Shown piece after piece: positions 25,226-34,357 of a stretch of DNA of 64,000 nucleotides. Source of the stretch: Selenomonadaceae bacterium (GTDB taxonomy: Bacteria > Bacillota > Negativicutes > Selenomonadales > Selenomonadaceae); NCBI GenBank assembly GCA_030523645.1, contig JAUNIB010000004.1, forward strand, positions 48,699-112,698, in the 5' to 3' direction. Each line of letters begins with the position of its first letter. Position 1 is the first letter of the stretch. Made by a program: the position numbers and the translations under genes. The notes under the pieces are model-generated. The model was not told the origin of the DNA, searched no databases, and was given only the letters and a program-made list of their open reading frames with translations.

Positions 25226-25975
25226 CTACTTTCTAAATACAAATAGGTATTCGTGCGCAATAAGAAGAAAATTATACTTTACGCTATTAGTTTTCCAATA
25301 GCCTGTTGCTCTGCAATTGTGTTGTTCTTTGATAATAAGCTCCTTTAATGTAAATCCGGCATCCTGAAAAACTTTCATCACATCAAAGGACATAGGAATC
25401 ATACACCCCTTTTGCCTTGTGTCACCCATGAGGACTGCACAAAACTTCCCCTTCTTCAAGACACGGTAACTTTCTCTAGCTACTTTTTCCATTTCTTCGA
25501 GGAAGTCTTTCACTTTTAGATGTGATAGATCTTCTTTTATGTCCTCGCTGTATTTGATAATATCAGCATAGGGAGGATGTGTACAGATGAGGTCAATCCT
25601 TTCATCATGGATGAAGTCGAGATTTCTTGCATCACCTTTACGAATATAAACCTTGCCGTTTGCTCCCTCATGTTCAAAATCGACCTTTTCCCGGCAGCGG
25701 TCTAGTGCAACATCGTTCACATCTACCCCGATGATATTGCGATTGAGCAGCTTTGCCTCTACAAGTGTTGTCCCTCCACCGGCAAATTGGTCAAGAACTA
25801 AATCATTTTCCTGTGAGTATCGCAGCAAAATATTTCTCGGTATGTACGGCGATCAGTTCCCTCGCCACTTTGCATCGTGAGTCGCCCAATCGCCTCGCTT
25901 TGGAAATGACCAGTGGGTAGTCATCTTTAATTCAAATCCAGCCTCCGGTTCCCACGCCTTTATCTTCTTAATCAT
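25226..25975 (-). pseudogene. DNA methyltransferase interrupted by an in-frame TGA (disabled or read through)
   Basis: A DNA methyltransferase (SAM-dependent, N6-adenine or N4-cytosine type) of about 249 codons. The frame runs from ATG at 25975 (MIKKIKAWEPEAGFELKM) to DAKWRGN, then a TGA at 25853-25855. It continues in the same frame with SPYIPRNILLRYSQEND. From memory of the family, this position is normally Trp (GNWSPYIPRN), so TGG to TGA is the simple explanation. Downstream are motif I LDQFAGGGTTLVEAKLL, IGVDVNDVALDRC and catalytic motif IV THPPY. It is the last gene of the island, behind dpnI. It could be a true pseudogene, a base error or a read-through Trp codon. Confidence 0.75.
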
Positions 25976-26088
25976 AATCTGACCTCACATTAAAGAATCT
26001 TCCTTAAGGCGATCAGATTATAGACCCATACGTTCTGTTTGTCTAGTATTTTTTGATCATTTTGTCCTATATTTTTGATCTAAATGTC

Positions 26089-26856
26089 CTATATTTTCTT
26101 ATATCGACCTCTGCCTACGAACTCTATTATCCCTTTATCTCGTAACAGCTGTAGCTGTTGTCTTATTTTGTCATGCACATGATGATTATCCGGATGTCGT
26201 AATTGTAAATCGTCAGCAAAGGAATAAACTCTATCTAGCGTAAACTCATTTTCCGGTATTTTGCCCAAGCAATTCAATACATCCAAAATCCAACCGCGCG
26301 CATCCAATTTGCACTTTGCAATAAAATGAGTTCTATAAACTTTTTGTATTACTTCTTCACAAGAAACGGGACGGCTCTCCTTTATGAGGTAAATCTTTCC
26401 CTCATCAGGAACTCTGTCTATCGCAATTTTGCAACCTGTCCATCCTGCTCTTCGAGCTGTTGCTGCTAACGGCTTTCTTTTTATAATAATATCCTCAACG
26501 AAAAAATACTTCGGTACAACCATAAAATCTTCCACGCTCATATTTAGAGAGGAATACTTCATCAAGAAAAGATTGGGATTATTAACAGACTGTATTCTAT
26601 CTAGCATTGTGGCGTATGCACCATCCTGAATTTCTCCCGCAATCTTCTTCGCATTGCTTTTTAGCTCGAACTCCTCGCTGCACTTTGGGCAGAAAAAATC
26701 CGCAACAGGACGATTGTTTTCAAAATGGCTTATATGGTCTTGTCCGCAATAAGGACAATAAAGATTTTCTCCAACCCAATCTTCCGTTATAACACGGATT
26801 CTTTGAGGTCCACTTTTATATTCAGTCCCTAGTAGTTGATTTAATTGCAGATTCAT
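26089..26856 (-). CDS. dpnI: DpnI-type methyl-directed restriction endonuclease (cuts methylated GATC)
   Basis: A 255-residue protein closely resembling DpnI, which cleaves GATC only when its adenine is methylated. The zinc-finger and catalytic domain is visible at about residues 30-75: YCPYCGQDHISHFENNRPVADFFCPKCSEEFELKS, quoted here only in pieces by motif: CPYCG, the catalytic Asp of ADFF, CPKCSEEF and the E-L-K triad of FELKS. PLAATARRAGWTGCKI is a further conserved block. The C-terminal winged helix that reads methyl-adenine is at about 180-255 (IRQQLQLLRDKGIIEFVGRGRY). It directly follows a truncated Dam-type methylase gene and precedes a broken methyltransferase gene. Base composition is AT-rich compared with flanking core genes, which suggests transfer. 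Confidence 0.9.
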   Translation of the reverse strand: MNLQLNQLLGTEYKSGPQRIRVITEDWVGENLYCPYCGQDHISHFENNRPVADFFCPKCSEEFELKSNAKKIAGEIQDGAYATMLDRIQSVNNPNLFLMKYSSLNMSVEDFMVVPKYFFVEDIIIKRKPLAATARRAGWTGCKIAIDRVPDEGKIYLIKESRPVSCEEVIQKVYRTHFIAKCKLDARGWILDVLNCLGKIPENEFTLDRVYSFADDLQLRHPDNHHVHDKIRQQLQLLRDKGIIEFVGRGRYKKI

Positions 26857-26879
26857 GTCAAATCCCTTTTAGTCATCTT

Positions 26880-27842
26880 TTAAGAGTTGTTCTCTTCGTA
26901 AGCCACAATTTCTGACCGAGCATTTCTAAGAGCAATTTTTGCACCTTTCTTGTGCATAAGGTCAACAAACTTTGCCAGCTCTATTTGTTCAGCGTCATTA
27001 AATTCATTTTCCGAATAGGGAGTAAAACTGGCGGTACTTGTTAAAGGTCTATACGGCGGGTCGAAATACACGAATGTTTTTTCATCTATAAAATCTGCGG
27101 ACTCTCTATAGTCTCCACACAGCATTTTTACTTTTTGCAGTTTTTTAGATATTGCTCGGAGATTACTCTCATCACATATCAATGGATTTTTGTATGCACC
27201 CATCGGGACATTAAACTGCCCTTTTCTATTTACACGATACAATCCATTAAAACAGGTCTTATTAAGGAATATCATCAACGCTGCTTTTTCAATGTTTGTA
27301 GAATCATTTCCGCTTATTTTCAGCACATTAAAGCGTGACCTCTTTTGTGCATAGTATTCTTTGCGGTCGTCTTTATCAAGTGGATTATATTCATCTTGGT
27401 ATTTCAAGAGCAGTTCCACAAGAGCTTCTATATTGTCTCGTATTGCATAGTAAGTATTTATAAGCTCCATGTTAATGTCACTTATATAAACTTCCTTCAA
27501 ACTGTATTTGTTGAGTATATCAAACAATACGGCTCCTCCACCAACAAAAGGCTCGGCGTATTTTGTTATCTGCTTATCCTTGAATGGATATAGTTTTTCT
27601 ATTTCCTTTATTAGTTGCCCTTTTCCACCAGCCCATTTCAAGAAAGGTTTAACGGTCTTGCTTGTCGATTCTATATATCTTAGGCTTCTGGCATCGACCG
27701 GCTTCTCCGCATTTATTGGAATAATCCACATATTGCCTATCATAGTTGCATCTGCAACTCTATTTTCAGAGCAAAGGACTGATACGCGCCTTTGAGATAT
27801 TCCCCACTTATCAGCGGCCTCTCGTGCCGACATAAATTCCAT
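26880..27842 (-). CDS. Dam-family adenine methyltransferase with N-terminal helix-turn-helix; C-terminus truncated
   Basis: The family methylates adenine in GATC. The protein has 320 residues from ATG at 27842 with GAGAGG upstream; ATG at 27872 is an alternative. Residues about 1-65 form an excisionase-like helix-turn-helix (SAREAADKWGISQRRVSVLC). The MTase domain starts with FLKWAGGKGQLIKEI (motif I), FVGGGAVLF, FLNKTCFNGLYRVN and catalytic YFDPPYRPL. Only 56 residues follow DPPY; E. coli Dam has about 90. The end reads KIALRNARSEIVAYEENNS where IALSNSDPKN-like sequence and a further 35-40 residues are expected. An activity-destroying truncation is likely, and it would make coexistence with DpnI possible. 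Confidence 0.75.
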   Translation of the reverse strand: MEFMSAREAADKWGISQRRVSVLCSENRVADATMIGNMWIIPINAEKPVDARSLRYIESTSKTVKPFLKWAGGKGQLIKEIEKLYPFKDKQITKYAEPFVGGGAVLFDILNKYSLKEVYISDINMELINTYYAIRDNIEALVELLLKYQDEYNPLDKDDRKEYYAQKRSRFNVLKISGNDSTNIEKAALMIFLNKTCFNGLYRVNRKGQFNVPMGAYKNPLICDESNLRAISKKLQKVKMLCGDYRESADFIDEKTFVYFDPPYRPLTSTASFTPYSENEFNDAEQIELAKFVDLMHKKGAKIALRNARSEIVAYEENNS

Positions 27843-27985
27843 AAGAATATACCTCTCATTTCTTTTATACATTGGTATTATTATATTCTTGAACTAGAAT
27901 AATAGCAATATTGTCTGCTTTTATTTCAGGTGATCGCTAAATACTTTATTTGATAAAGAAAGAGCTTGTTTATAATGCGATTATC

Positions 27986-28014
27986 TTTACAGCGTGTGTA
28001 ATTTTCGTTATAGT
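27986..28014 (+). promoter_or_regulatory. Promoter of the antitoxin gene
   Basis: -35 TTTACA, spacer of 17, -10 TATAGT, about 24 bp before the start codon. Confidence 0.5.
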
Positions 28015-28037
28015 ACAAAATGATTGGAGGTATTAAC

Positions 28038-28271
28038 ATGGAACAATCATTGGCAGCGGTAAATTTCCGTATGGATCAGGAATTAAAAAATAATATGGAG
28101 ATGCTCTGTAAAGAGATGGGGCTTTCCATGACGGCAGCCTTTACCATATTTGCGAAAAAGGTGTGCAGAGAGCGGAGAATACCCTTTGAGATTTCCGCTG
28201 ACCCCTTTTATTCTGACGAAAATATTTCTCGTCTCAAGGATTCTATTACTCAGATGGAGAAGAGAAAATAA
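28038..28271 (+). CDS. RelB/DinJ-family antitoxin without an adjacent toxin gene
   Basis: A 77-residue ribbon-helix-helix protein from ATG at 28038 with GGAGG 7 bases upstream; the ATG at 28020 overlaps that site. The N-terminus AAVNFRMDQELKNNMEMLCKEMGLSMTAAFTIFAKKV matches the DinJ/RelB DNA-binding domain; the tail NISRLKDSITQMEKRK is the usual toxin-binding part. A terminator follows 1-2 bases after the stop and the next gene is convergent, so no RelE/YafQ-type toxin is encoded in the same transcript. It may be a remnant or an autonomous regulator. Confidence 0.8.
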   Translation: MEQSLAAVNFRMDQELKNNMEMLCKEMGLSMTAAFTIFAKKVCRERRIPFEISADPFYSDENISRLKDSITQMEKRK

Positions 28272-28308
28272 AAACCGGGGCATCCGTGAGTGGATGCCTC
28301 GGTTTTTT
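28271..28308 (+). terminator. Terminator directly after the antitoxin gene
   Basis: AAAACCGGGGCATCC, loop GTGAGT, GGATGCCTCGGTTTTTT: a strong stem with a T-run. Confidence 0.85.
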
Positions 28309-28353
28309 CGTGGTTATTCGTCATATCTGTCTGACAGAAACCAATATTCAAGA

Positions 28354-30084
28354 TCACAGCTCCCGGCGGCTGTAGCTGCCGTCGCCATTCAGGTGCAGCT
28401 CCATGTCGTGGACTGCGTAGAGGGTGGAGCGATGGCCGACGCTGATGATGCCCATGTCAGGCAGCTGCTCCCGGAGCACGGCGTAGAGTCTCTCCTCTCT
28501 CGGCTCGTCGAGGGCGCTGGTGGCTTCATCAAGGAAGGACCACTGGGGTCTGGCGATAAGTACTCGCAGGAAGGCGATGCGCTGCTGCTCACCGAGACTG
28601 AGGATGCGGCTCCAGTCATCCACCACATCAAGACGGTCGGTGAAGGCTGACAGCTCGGTCAGCTCCATGAGGCGGCGAAGCTCTGCCTCGTCGATATCCT
28701 TTATCTCGTCTACCGGAGACGGATAGAATATGGCTTGACGGAGAGTGCCCAGCGGCAGGTATGGCCGCTGAGGCAGGAACATGAGGCGGTCGTCCTTCGG
28801 ACAGCTGATGTGTCCGGTACCGTAGGGCCAGAGGCAGGCGAGAGACCGGAGCAGAGTAGACTTGCCGCTGCCGCTGCCGCCGGTGATGAGGAGACGCTGA
28901 CCGCGGGAGAGGTCGAAGCTGAGATTTTCCAGCAGGACGGTGCCCTTGGGCAGAGCGACGGATACATCATCTACCGTCAGCTGCTCCGGAGCATCGGCGG
29001 GAGAATCCTCTCTGGTGAGGGCGGGCTTTGCTTCGGCCACCTTCTCCAGATGGTCGGTGAAGCTGGTAAGACGGTAGGTGACGGCTACCAGCTGAGCAAT
29101 GCCGTCGTAGGCGTCGACGAAGTAGCTGAGGGCATCCTGCACCCGGCCGAAGGCGCTGATAGTCTGCATGAGGCCACCCAGCTGCATGGCTCCGCCGAAG
29201 TATTTCGGGGCGCACATGATGATAGGCACGATGATGGCCAGCTGAGCGTAGCCGTTGGAGTAGAAGTTGAGGAGCTTTGTCTGAGTCATGAGCCGGCGGA
29301 AGTTGTCCACTACCAGCTGATACCGGTCGGCAAAGGTCAGCCGCTCGGCGGCCTCACCGCTGTAGAAGGCCACACTCTCGCTGTTCTCACGGACACGGGT
29401 CATGGAGAAACGGAAGTCAGCCTCGTAGCGCTGCTGGTCGAAATTCAGGCTGATGAGGCGCTGGCCGACCTTGTGGGCCAGTACCGTACCAATAATTGAG
29501 TAGAGCAGGGAGAACCAGAGCATATAGCCCGGCAGCTGGAAGACGGTATCGCCGATGGGAATGTCCAGAGAGCCGGAAAGGTTCCAGAGGACGACGGCGA
29601 AGGCACCCAGCGTGGTGAGCTGCTTCAAAAAGCCCAGCAGGAGCTGCAGGGTGATATTCACAAATTGGCCGATATCGTCCTGAATACGCTGGTCGGGGTT
29701 GTCCATGTCGCTGTCGTAGAGCTTCAGGCGGTAGTAGGCGCCCCGCTCCAGCCAGCTGTTCAGGTATTCGTTGGTCATCCAGGTACGCCAGCGGAGCTGC
29801 AGGAGCTGCCGGAGGTAGATTGCGTAGACGGCGATACCGATGTGGATGAAGGCCAGACCGGCGAACTTGCCGATGAGGGGCCAGAACTGCTCCCACTGAT
29901 AGGCCTGCAGGGAGTTGTAGAATTCGTTGTACCAGGTGTTTATCTGCACCAGCAGGTAGACCATGGCGAAGTTCAGGCCGATGACCACCGCCAGCAGCAG
30001 GAGGGCCTGCTTCTTCTCGGCACTTTTCCAATAGCCCTTGAACAGCCGCCAGAAGGCGGAGAGAAATTCCCGATTAAGTTTCAT
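28354..30084 (-). CDS. ABC transporter, fused permease-ATPase (SbmA/BacA-like, YddA family)
   Basis: A 576-residue inner-membrane half-transporter; the family takes up or exports peptides, cobalamin or very-long-chain fatty acids. The N-terminal membrane domain (about 1-330) begins LNREFLSAFWRLFKGYWKS and contains the SbmA/BacA-type WYNEFYNSLQAYQWEQFW and RWRTWMTNEYLNSWL, then DNPDQRIQDDIGQF. The ATPase domain (about 360-575) has Walker A GGSGSGKSTLL, MFLPQRPYLPLGTLRQ, signature LSLGEQQR and Walker B WSFLDEATSALDE. Start ATG has AAAGGA upstream. It stands alone. The substrate is unknown. Confidence 0.92.
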   Translation of the reverse strand: MKLNREFLSAFWRLFKGYWKSAEKKQALLLLAVVIGLNFAMVYLLVQINTWYNEFYNSLQAYQWEQFWPLIGKFAGLAFIHIGIAVYAIYLRQLLQLRWRTWMTNEYLNSWLERGAYYRLKLYDSDMDNPDQRIQDDIGQFVNITLQLLLGFLKQLTTLGAFAVVLWNLSGSLDIPIGDTVFQLPGYMLWFSLLYSIIGTVLAHKVGQRLISLNFDQQRYEADFRFSMTRVRENSESVAFYSGEAAERLTFADRYQLVVDNFRRLMTQTKLLNFYSNGYAQLAIIVPIIMCAPKYFGGAMQLGGLMQTISAFGRVQDALSYFVDAYDGIAQLVAVTYRLTSFTDHLEKVAEAKPALTREDSPADAPEQLTVDDVSVALPKGTVLLENLSFDLSRGQRLLITGGSGSGKSTLLRSLACLWPYGTGHISCPKDDRLMFLPQRPYLPLGTLRQAIFYPSPVDEIKDIDEAELRRLMELTELSAFTDRLDVVDDWSRILSLGEQQRIAFLRVLIARPQWSFLDEATSALDEPREERLYAVLREQLPDMGIISVGHRSTLYAVHDMELHLNGDGSYSRREL

Positions 30085-30236
30085 GATAGCGTCCTTTGCA
30101 AAATTAAGATTTCACATATTATAGCAGACCTGTCTGTATTTTCAACGAAAACAGGGGATACATCATTAAACAATATCACTTTACGAGCCGGCCTGAAGAG
30201 TGCTATGATTATCTTGTATGTGTGTGACTGTCAGCT

Positions 30237-30270
30237 GTGTCACCGGGGACGGTTCCCACTGACACTTTTT
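30237..30270. repeat. Repeat family C copy
   Basis: TGTGTCACCGGGGACGG, TTCCCAC, TGACACTTTTTT. GTGTCA and TGACAC form inverted ends. It lies just before the secreted-protein gene. Confidence 0.6.
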
Positions 30271-30291
30271 TAGGTTTTAGGAGATTTAATC

Positions 30292-31206
30292 ATGCGATTT
30301 AACTGGAAGAAATTTTTTGCCGGAGCCTGTCTTTCTCTGACCCTGCTCATGCCTCAGGCGCAGGCAGCGGAACCGATGCCGGAGGAATCAGCCGCCAACT
30401 GGCAGCTCATCAGGAACGCACTGGAGCTGTCCTCTCAGCAGAAATCCTTTGACAGCAGTGTGGAGACAAAGGCCTCCGTCCAGGCAACGGAGGGCACGAA
30501 GTTTCGCCTGACTATCACGGCCAAGGGCAGCAGCCTTCTCTCCAACAATAAAAATCAGGTCAGCCACAGCACCGGAACCTATCAGGCGGAAATCCAGCTG
30601 AATGATTTCAATAATACCTATTCCGGAGGCTATGAGCAGTACAGCGAGGGAAAAGGCAAGAAATTCACCAGCTATACAAAGGAAGGCGAAGGCTGGATTT
30701 CAAAGGTGACGGAGCTTGACCCGGAATTCGTCAAGCTGTTTCATGACGGAGTCAAGGGCTATGTGGATATGATACAGGACTCTGCCGATGCAGTGCTGGT
30801 GGAGGAAAAGGAAAATATCGCCGAGATAAAGATGGTCCCTCATCCCGGAATGACATTGCCGGAGATTACTACTGTAGTTAAGGACAAGAAATTCCTCGAC
30901 CTGTGGAATAAAGTCAGTCCCTTTTTGGCAGACCTGACTCCCGAGAATATTGAGATTCATGTCTTCATCGACAGGAAGACGGGAGCCATGACCGGAGTAA
31001 ATACTTCTCTCAGCAAATGGCTGAAGGATGAGCTGGTGCTTCTCAGCCGTCGCCCGGAGATTGCCTCCGTTCCTATGCTGAAGGGTATCGACCTGAGCAG
31101 TCTCGACTGCAGCCTCACGATGGAAAGCCGTATGAACCCGGTGACGCAGGACTTCACCGTGACGGTACCGAAGGAAGTAAAGAAAAACGCTAAGCGCAGT
31201 AAATAA
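30292..31206 (+). CDS. Secreted protein of unknown function
   Basis: A 304-residue protein with a clear Sec signal peptide (residues 1-25, MRFNWKKFFAGACLSLTLLM, cleavage after AQA). The mature part is rich in beta-strand-like repeats (SSVETKASVQAT, KFRLTITAKGSSLL, YQAEIQLNDFNN) and ends in a basic tail VKKNAKRSK. The pattern of a long soluble beta-rich domain with no catalytic motif resembles lipoprotein-carrier-like or periplasmic binding folds, but no family is recognised. Both neighbours are unrelated and it has its own terminator. Confidence 0.75.
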   Translation: MRFNWKKFFAGACLSLTLLMPQAQAAEPMPEESAANWQLIRNALELSSQQKSFDSSVETKASVQATEGTKFRLTITAKGSSLLSNNKNQVSHSTGTYQAEIQLNDFNNTYSGGYEQYSEGKGKKFTSYTKEGEGWISKVTELDPEFVKLFHDGVKGYVDMIQDSADAVLVEEKENIAEIKMVPHPGMTLPEITTVVKDKKFLDLWNKVSPFLADLTPENIEIHVFIDRKTGAMTGVNTSLSKWLKDELVLLSRRPEIASVPMLKGIDLSSLDCSLTMESRMNPVTQDFTVTVPKEVKKNAKRSK

Positions 31207-31232
31207 AGAAAAAATAATCCGCAGATGAATAA

Positions 31233-31285
31233 AATCCTCCGCCAAAATTAAATCCCGACACAGGGAATAGGCGGAGGATTATTAT
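31233..31285. terminator. Terminator after the secreted-protein gene, shared with the convergent ATPase
   Basis: AATCCTCCGCC (31233) pairs with GGCGGAGGATT (31270), followed by ATTATATTTAT; an inner TCCC/GGGA stem is also present. Confidence 0.75.
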
Positions 31286-31299
31286 ATTTATAGGGAAAA

Positions 31300-32499
31300 T
31301 CACGGTGTCAGCAGCCAGTCTGCTATGTTGATAATGCGAATCCCTTCATATTGGTATTCAGGATGCAGAGTGTTTGCCAGCAGTATTTTCGGATAGGCAT
31401 CCTTTATTTGCAAAAGCGGCGTAACCTCACGCTGAAAGGTTTTCTCATCAGCAATGATATCCGATACCTGAATATAGAGTTTTTCACTTTGTCTTGTGAC
31501 AACGAAATCAATCTCTTTCTTGTACAGTTTTCCTACATACACATCGTAGCCGCGGCGCTTTAATTCGAGGAACACGATATTTTCACAGGCACGGCCGTAA
31601 TCAATATTCCTTGTTCCCAGCACGGAATATCGCATGCCCAGATCACTGATATAGAATTTGCTGTTTTGAGAAAGGTATTTTTTCCCTTTCACATCGTACC
31701 GTTTAGCTTCGTAGAAAACAAAGGCATTAATGAGGCAGCTTATGTATTTAGCAACAGTTTTGCGGGTGATTTCACTGCCGCTCTTGTTTAGAGCCTCGCA
31801 GATATTATTGGAAGAAAGCAGATTGGATATATTATCCATCATAAATTCGGTAATCTGCTGCAGCTCGTTCTTGTTTCGTATGCCGTACTTCTGTACCAGG
31901 TCTCGCAGCACTATTGTGTGGTACACATCCCTGATGTAGCTGTAGGCGTCCTTTTCACTCTTATACACATAAGAGCCGGAGAGACCACCTCCGAGAACAT
32001 AGCTGTCAAAGCTATCCTGCACTGAGCCCTTTTCTATACCCTTATATTGGCAGTATTCGGCGAAAGAAAAAGGATATACCTCTATCCTCATCGTCCGGCC
32101 TGTAAACAAAGTCGCTAAATCGCTGCTCAGGAGAAAAGCATTGGAACCTGTTATATAAATGTCAAAAAGCTGTTTCGCATGAAGGCTGTTGATTGCCAGC
32201 TCGAATTTATCGCAGAGCTGTACTTCGTCAATAATCAGAATATTTTCCTTGTCGGGTCTGCAGTGGTCAAGAACGAAACGGTGCAGAGCGTGATATTCGT
32301 GAAGCTCATCGTATTCAAGCTCTTGAAGATTGATGAAAATAATATTGCAGGCAGGGTCAGTGGTCTGAATATATCTAATATACTGCTGCATTAGCACGGA
32401 CTTGCCGGTGCGCCTCATGCCAGTGATGACTTTGATATCAGGAGTACCTCTAAGCTGTATCAGCTGCTTGAGATATTCTTTTCTTTCAATATAGTTCAT
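31300..32499 (-). CDS. AAA ATPase with DUF4143-type C-terminal domain
   Basis: A 399-residue cytoplasmic ATPase of the common but poorly understood AAA_14/DUF4143 group. Walker A is GMRRTGKSVLM (about residues 27-37); Walker B is ILIIDEVQLC; sensor-like ITGSNAFLLSSDLATLFTGR follows. The C-terminal part resembles a PD-(D/E)xK nuclease-like region (ENIVFLELKRRGYDVYVG, KKEIDFVVTR), typical of this group. Start ATG has AAAGGAGG upstream. These genes are often strain-variable; the role here is unknown. Confidence 0.88.
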   Translation of the reverse strand: MNYIERKEYLKQLIQLRGTPDIKVITGMRRTGKSVLMQQYIRYIQTTDPACNIIFINLQELEYDELHEYHALHRFVLDHCRPDKENILIIDEVQLCDKFELAINSLHAKQLFDIYITGSNAFLLSSDLATLFTGRTMRIEVYPFSFAEYCQYKGIEKGSVQDSFDSYVLGGGLSGSYVYKSEKDAYSYIRDVYHTIVLRDLVQKYGIRNKNELQQITEFMMDNISNLLSSNNICEALNKSGSEITRKTVAKYISCLINAFVFYEAKRYDVKGKKYLSQNSKFYISDLGMRYSVLGTRNIDYGRACENIVFLELKRRGYDVYVGKLYKKEIDFVVTRQSEKLYIQVSDIIADEKTFQREVTPLLQIKDAYPKILLANTLHPEYQYEGIRIINIADWLLTP

Positions 32500-32681
32500 T
32501 GCCGCATCCTCCTTTATGGAAGAATTATAAACCTATTCCCGAAATTTGAAAAGTTTGCATTTTTCGGAAATAGGACATCTCGTATTGTTGAGTACTAACA
32601 GGCAGAATTTGCCTTGCAATTTCCTGAATAACGGCATTATAATAAAACCGCTCTAAATTTTTAGGAATCGAAGGAACACAA

Positions 32682-33422
32682 ATGGTAGGAACAGGAACGA
32701 TAATAAATGTAGTGGGCATAATCATCGGCGGAGCGGTGGGCATACTCTTTGGCCGCCGCATCAGCAAGAGCCTTCGGGAGACACTGCTGATGGCTACCGG
32801 TGTCTCTACGGTGGTGATGGGTCTCGGCGGTGTGCTGTCCAAGATGCTGGTGGTGAATCCGGCCACCGGTCAGGTCAGCACTCAGGGCGTCATGATGATG
32901 ATAATCAGCATGGCCATCGGTGCGGTCGTCGGCGAGCTGATGGATATAAACGGAGCCATTACCCGATTCGGCGAGTGGCTGAAGAAGAAGTCCGGCAACA
33001 GCGGGGACAACAGCGGCGGCAATTTCGTTACCGCTTTCGTGAATTGCAGCTGCACCGTCTGCATCGGCGCTATGGCCATCGTCGGCTCCATCGAGGACGC
33101 TATCGGGGCAGGGTACACCACACTGGCTACAAAGTCTCTGCTGGATTTGATTTTTGTGGCTATCATGACCGCCTCACAGGGCATCGGCTGTGCTTTCTCC
33201 GCTGTGCCGGTGGCTATCTTTCAGGGGGGCTGTACATTAGCGGCCTTCTTTGCCGGCAGCTTCATGGATGAGGCCATGCTGTCCAATCTTTCCTATGTGG
33301 GCAATGTCCTCATTGCCATCGTAGGTCTGAACATCATTCGCCCGCCTGAGCAGTCCATTCGGGTGGCCAATCTTCTGCCGGCCATCGTGGTAGCAGTTCT
33401 TTGGGCGAAATATTGTGGGTAA
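32682..33422 (+). CDS. DUF554-family membrane protein
   Basis: A 246-residue integral membrane protein of unknown function (YdfK/YqgA type) with about seven membrane segments. Diagnostic parts are GTIINVVGIIIGGAVGILFG at the N-terminus, the conserved NCSCTVCIGAMAIVGSIEDA block and TASQGIGCAFSAVPVAIFQG. Start ATG has GAAGGA 6 bases upstream. It is likely monocistronic or followed by ung across a repeat. Confidence 0.9.
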   Translation: MVGTGTIINVVGIIIGGAVGILFGRRISKSLRETLLMATGVSTVVMGLGGVLSKMLVVNPATGQVSTQGVMMMIISMAIGAVVGELMDINGAITRFGEWLKKKSGNSGDNSGGNFVTAFVNCSCTVCIGAMAIVGSIEDAIGAGYTTLATKSLLDLIFVAIMTASQGIGCAFSAVPVAIFQGGCTLAAFFAGSFMDEAMLSNLSYVGNVLIAIVGLNIIRPPEQSIRVANLLPAIVVAVLWAKYCG

Positions 33423-33475
33423 ATTGTAATCGGCCTGGTGAAGATGGCCTGTAAGAAAAACGTTTATCTACGCCG

Positions 33476-33570
33476 TAACCTCACCCACCAGCTTCGCTGG
33501 TCCCCCCTCTCCTATGGAGAGGGTATACCTTCCCCTCTGGGGAAGGTGGCGCCGAAGGCGACGGATGAGG
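33476..33570. repeat. Family A repeats, two copies before ung
   Basis: An inverted copy (CCTCACCCACCAGC, TTCG, GCTGGT, CCCCTCTCCTATGGAGAGGG) is followed by a direct copy (CTTCCCCTCTGGGGAAG, GGCGCCGAAGGCG, ACGGATGAGG). Confidence 0.85.
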
Positions 33571-33645
33571 TTGCCGTCAGACCGTCTTCACAGGATTTGT
33601 ATATGAGAAGAAATTGCCGGGCAATTTCGGAGAAGGTCTTGCACT

Positions 33646-34323
33646 ATGCAGATATTCAAAAACGACTGGGAGCCGCTGCTGGCTGACGAGCTGCAGCAGC
33701 CATACTACCGGGAGCTGAGACAGTTCCTCATCGGGGAGTATCGCTCCGGGGTGGTATATCCCGACATGAATTATATTTTCAACGCGCTTCACTACACCGC
33801 CTACAACGATGTGAAGGTGGTCATACTGGGGCAGGACCCCTATCACGAGCCGGGACAGGCTCACGGTCTCTCCTTCTCGGTCCTGCCGGGGGTGGAGCCG
33901 CCTCCCTCACTGAAAAATATTTTCAAGGAGCTGGCCACCGACCTTGGCTGCACCACGCCGGACAATGGCTGCTTGAAGCCTTGGGCAGATCAGGGCGTGC
34001 TGCTGCTGAATGCGGTGCTTACCGTCCGGGCGCATGAGGCGAATTCGCATCGTGGCCGCGGCTGGGAACAGTTCACCGACAAGATAATCTCTCTGCTGAA
34101 TCAGCGGGAGAAGCCGATAGCCTTCATCCTCTGGGGCGCTCCGGCCAGGAAGAAGAAGGACATGATAACCGGCTGGCAGCACATGGTCATCGAGTCGGCT
34201 CATCCGAGTCCTCTGTCGGCTCATCGGGGCTTCTTCGGCAGCCGGCCCTTCTCTCAGGTTAATGACTGGCTGAAATCCATCGGCGAAACGCCCATAAACT
34301 GGCAGCTGCCGAATATACATTGA
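33646..34323 (+). CDS. ung: Uracil-DNA glycosylase
   Basis: Removes uracil from DNA to start base-excision repair. The protein has 225 residues, typical of family 1. The water-activating motif [18 protein letters not shown] has its catalytic Asp in GQDPY. The uracil-binding FILWG region and the minor-groove loop [18 protein letters not shown] follow. ATG at 33646 with GAAGGTC upstream. It lies downstream of family A repeats. Confidence 0.95.
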   Translation: MQIFKNDWEPLLADELQQPYYRELRQFLIGEYRSGVVYPDMNYIFNALHYTAYNDVKVVILGQDPYHEPGQAHGLSFSVLPGVEPPPSLKNIFKELATDLGCTTPDNGCLKPWADQGVLLLNAVLTVRAHEANSHRGRGWEQFTDKIISLLNQREKPIAFILWGAPARKKKDMITGWQHMVIESAHPSPLSAHRGFFGSRPFSQVNDWLKSIGETPINWQLPNIH

Positions 34324-34357
34324 GACGATTTGAGAGACTGATAATTACGGTTTTTAC

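Noticed and set aside
33438..33686. An 82-codon frame between the DUF554 gene and ung
   Set aside because: It runs through two family A repeats and into the ung start; nothing supports translation.
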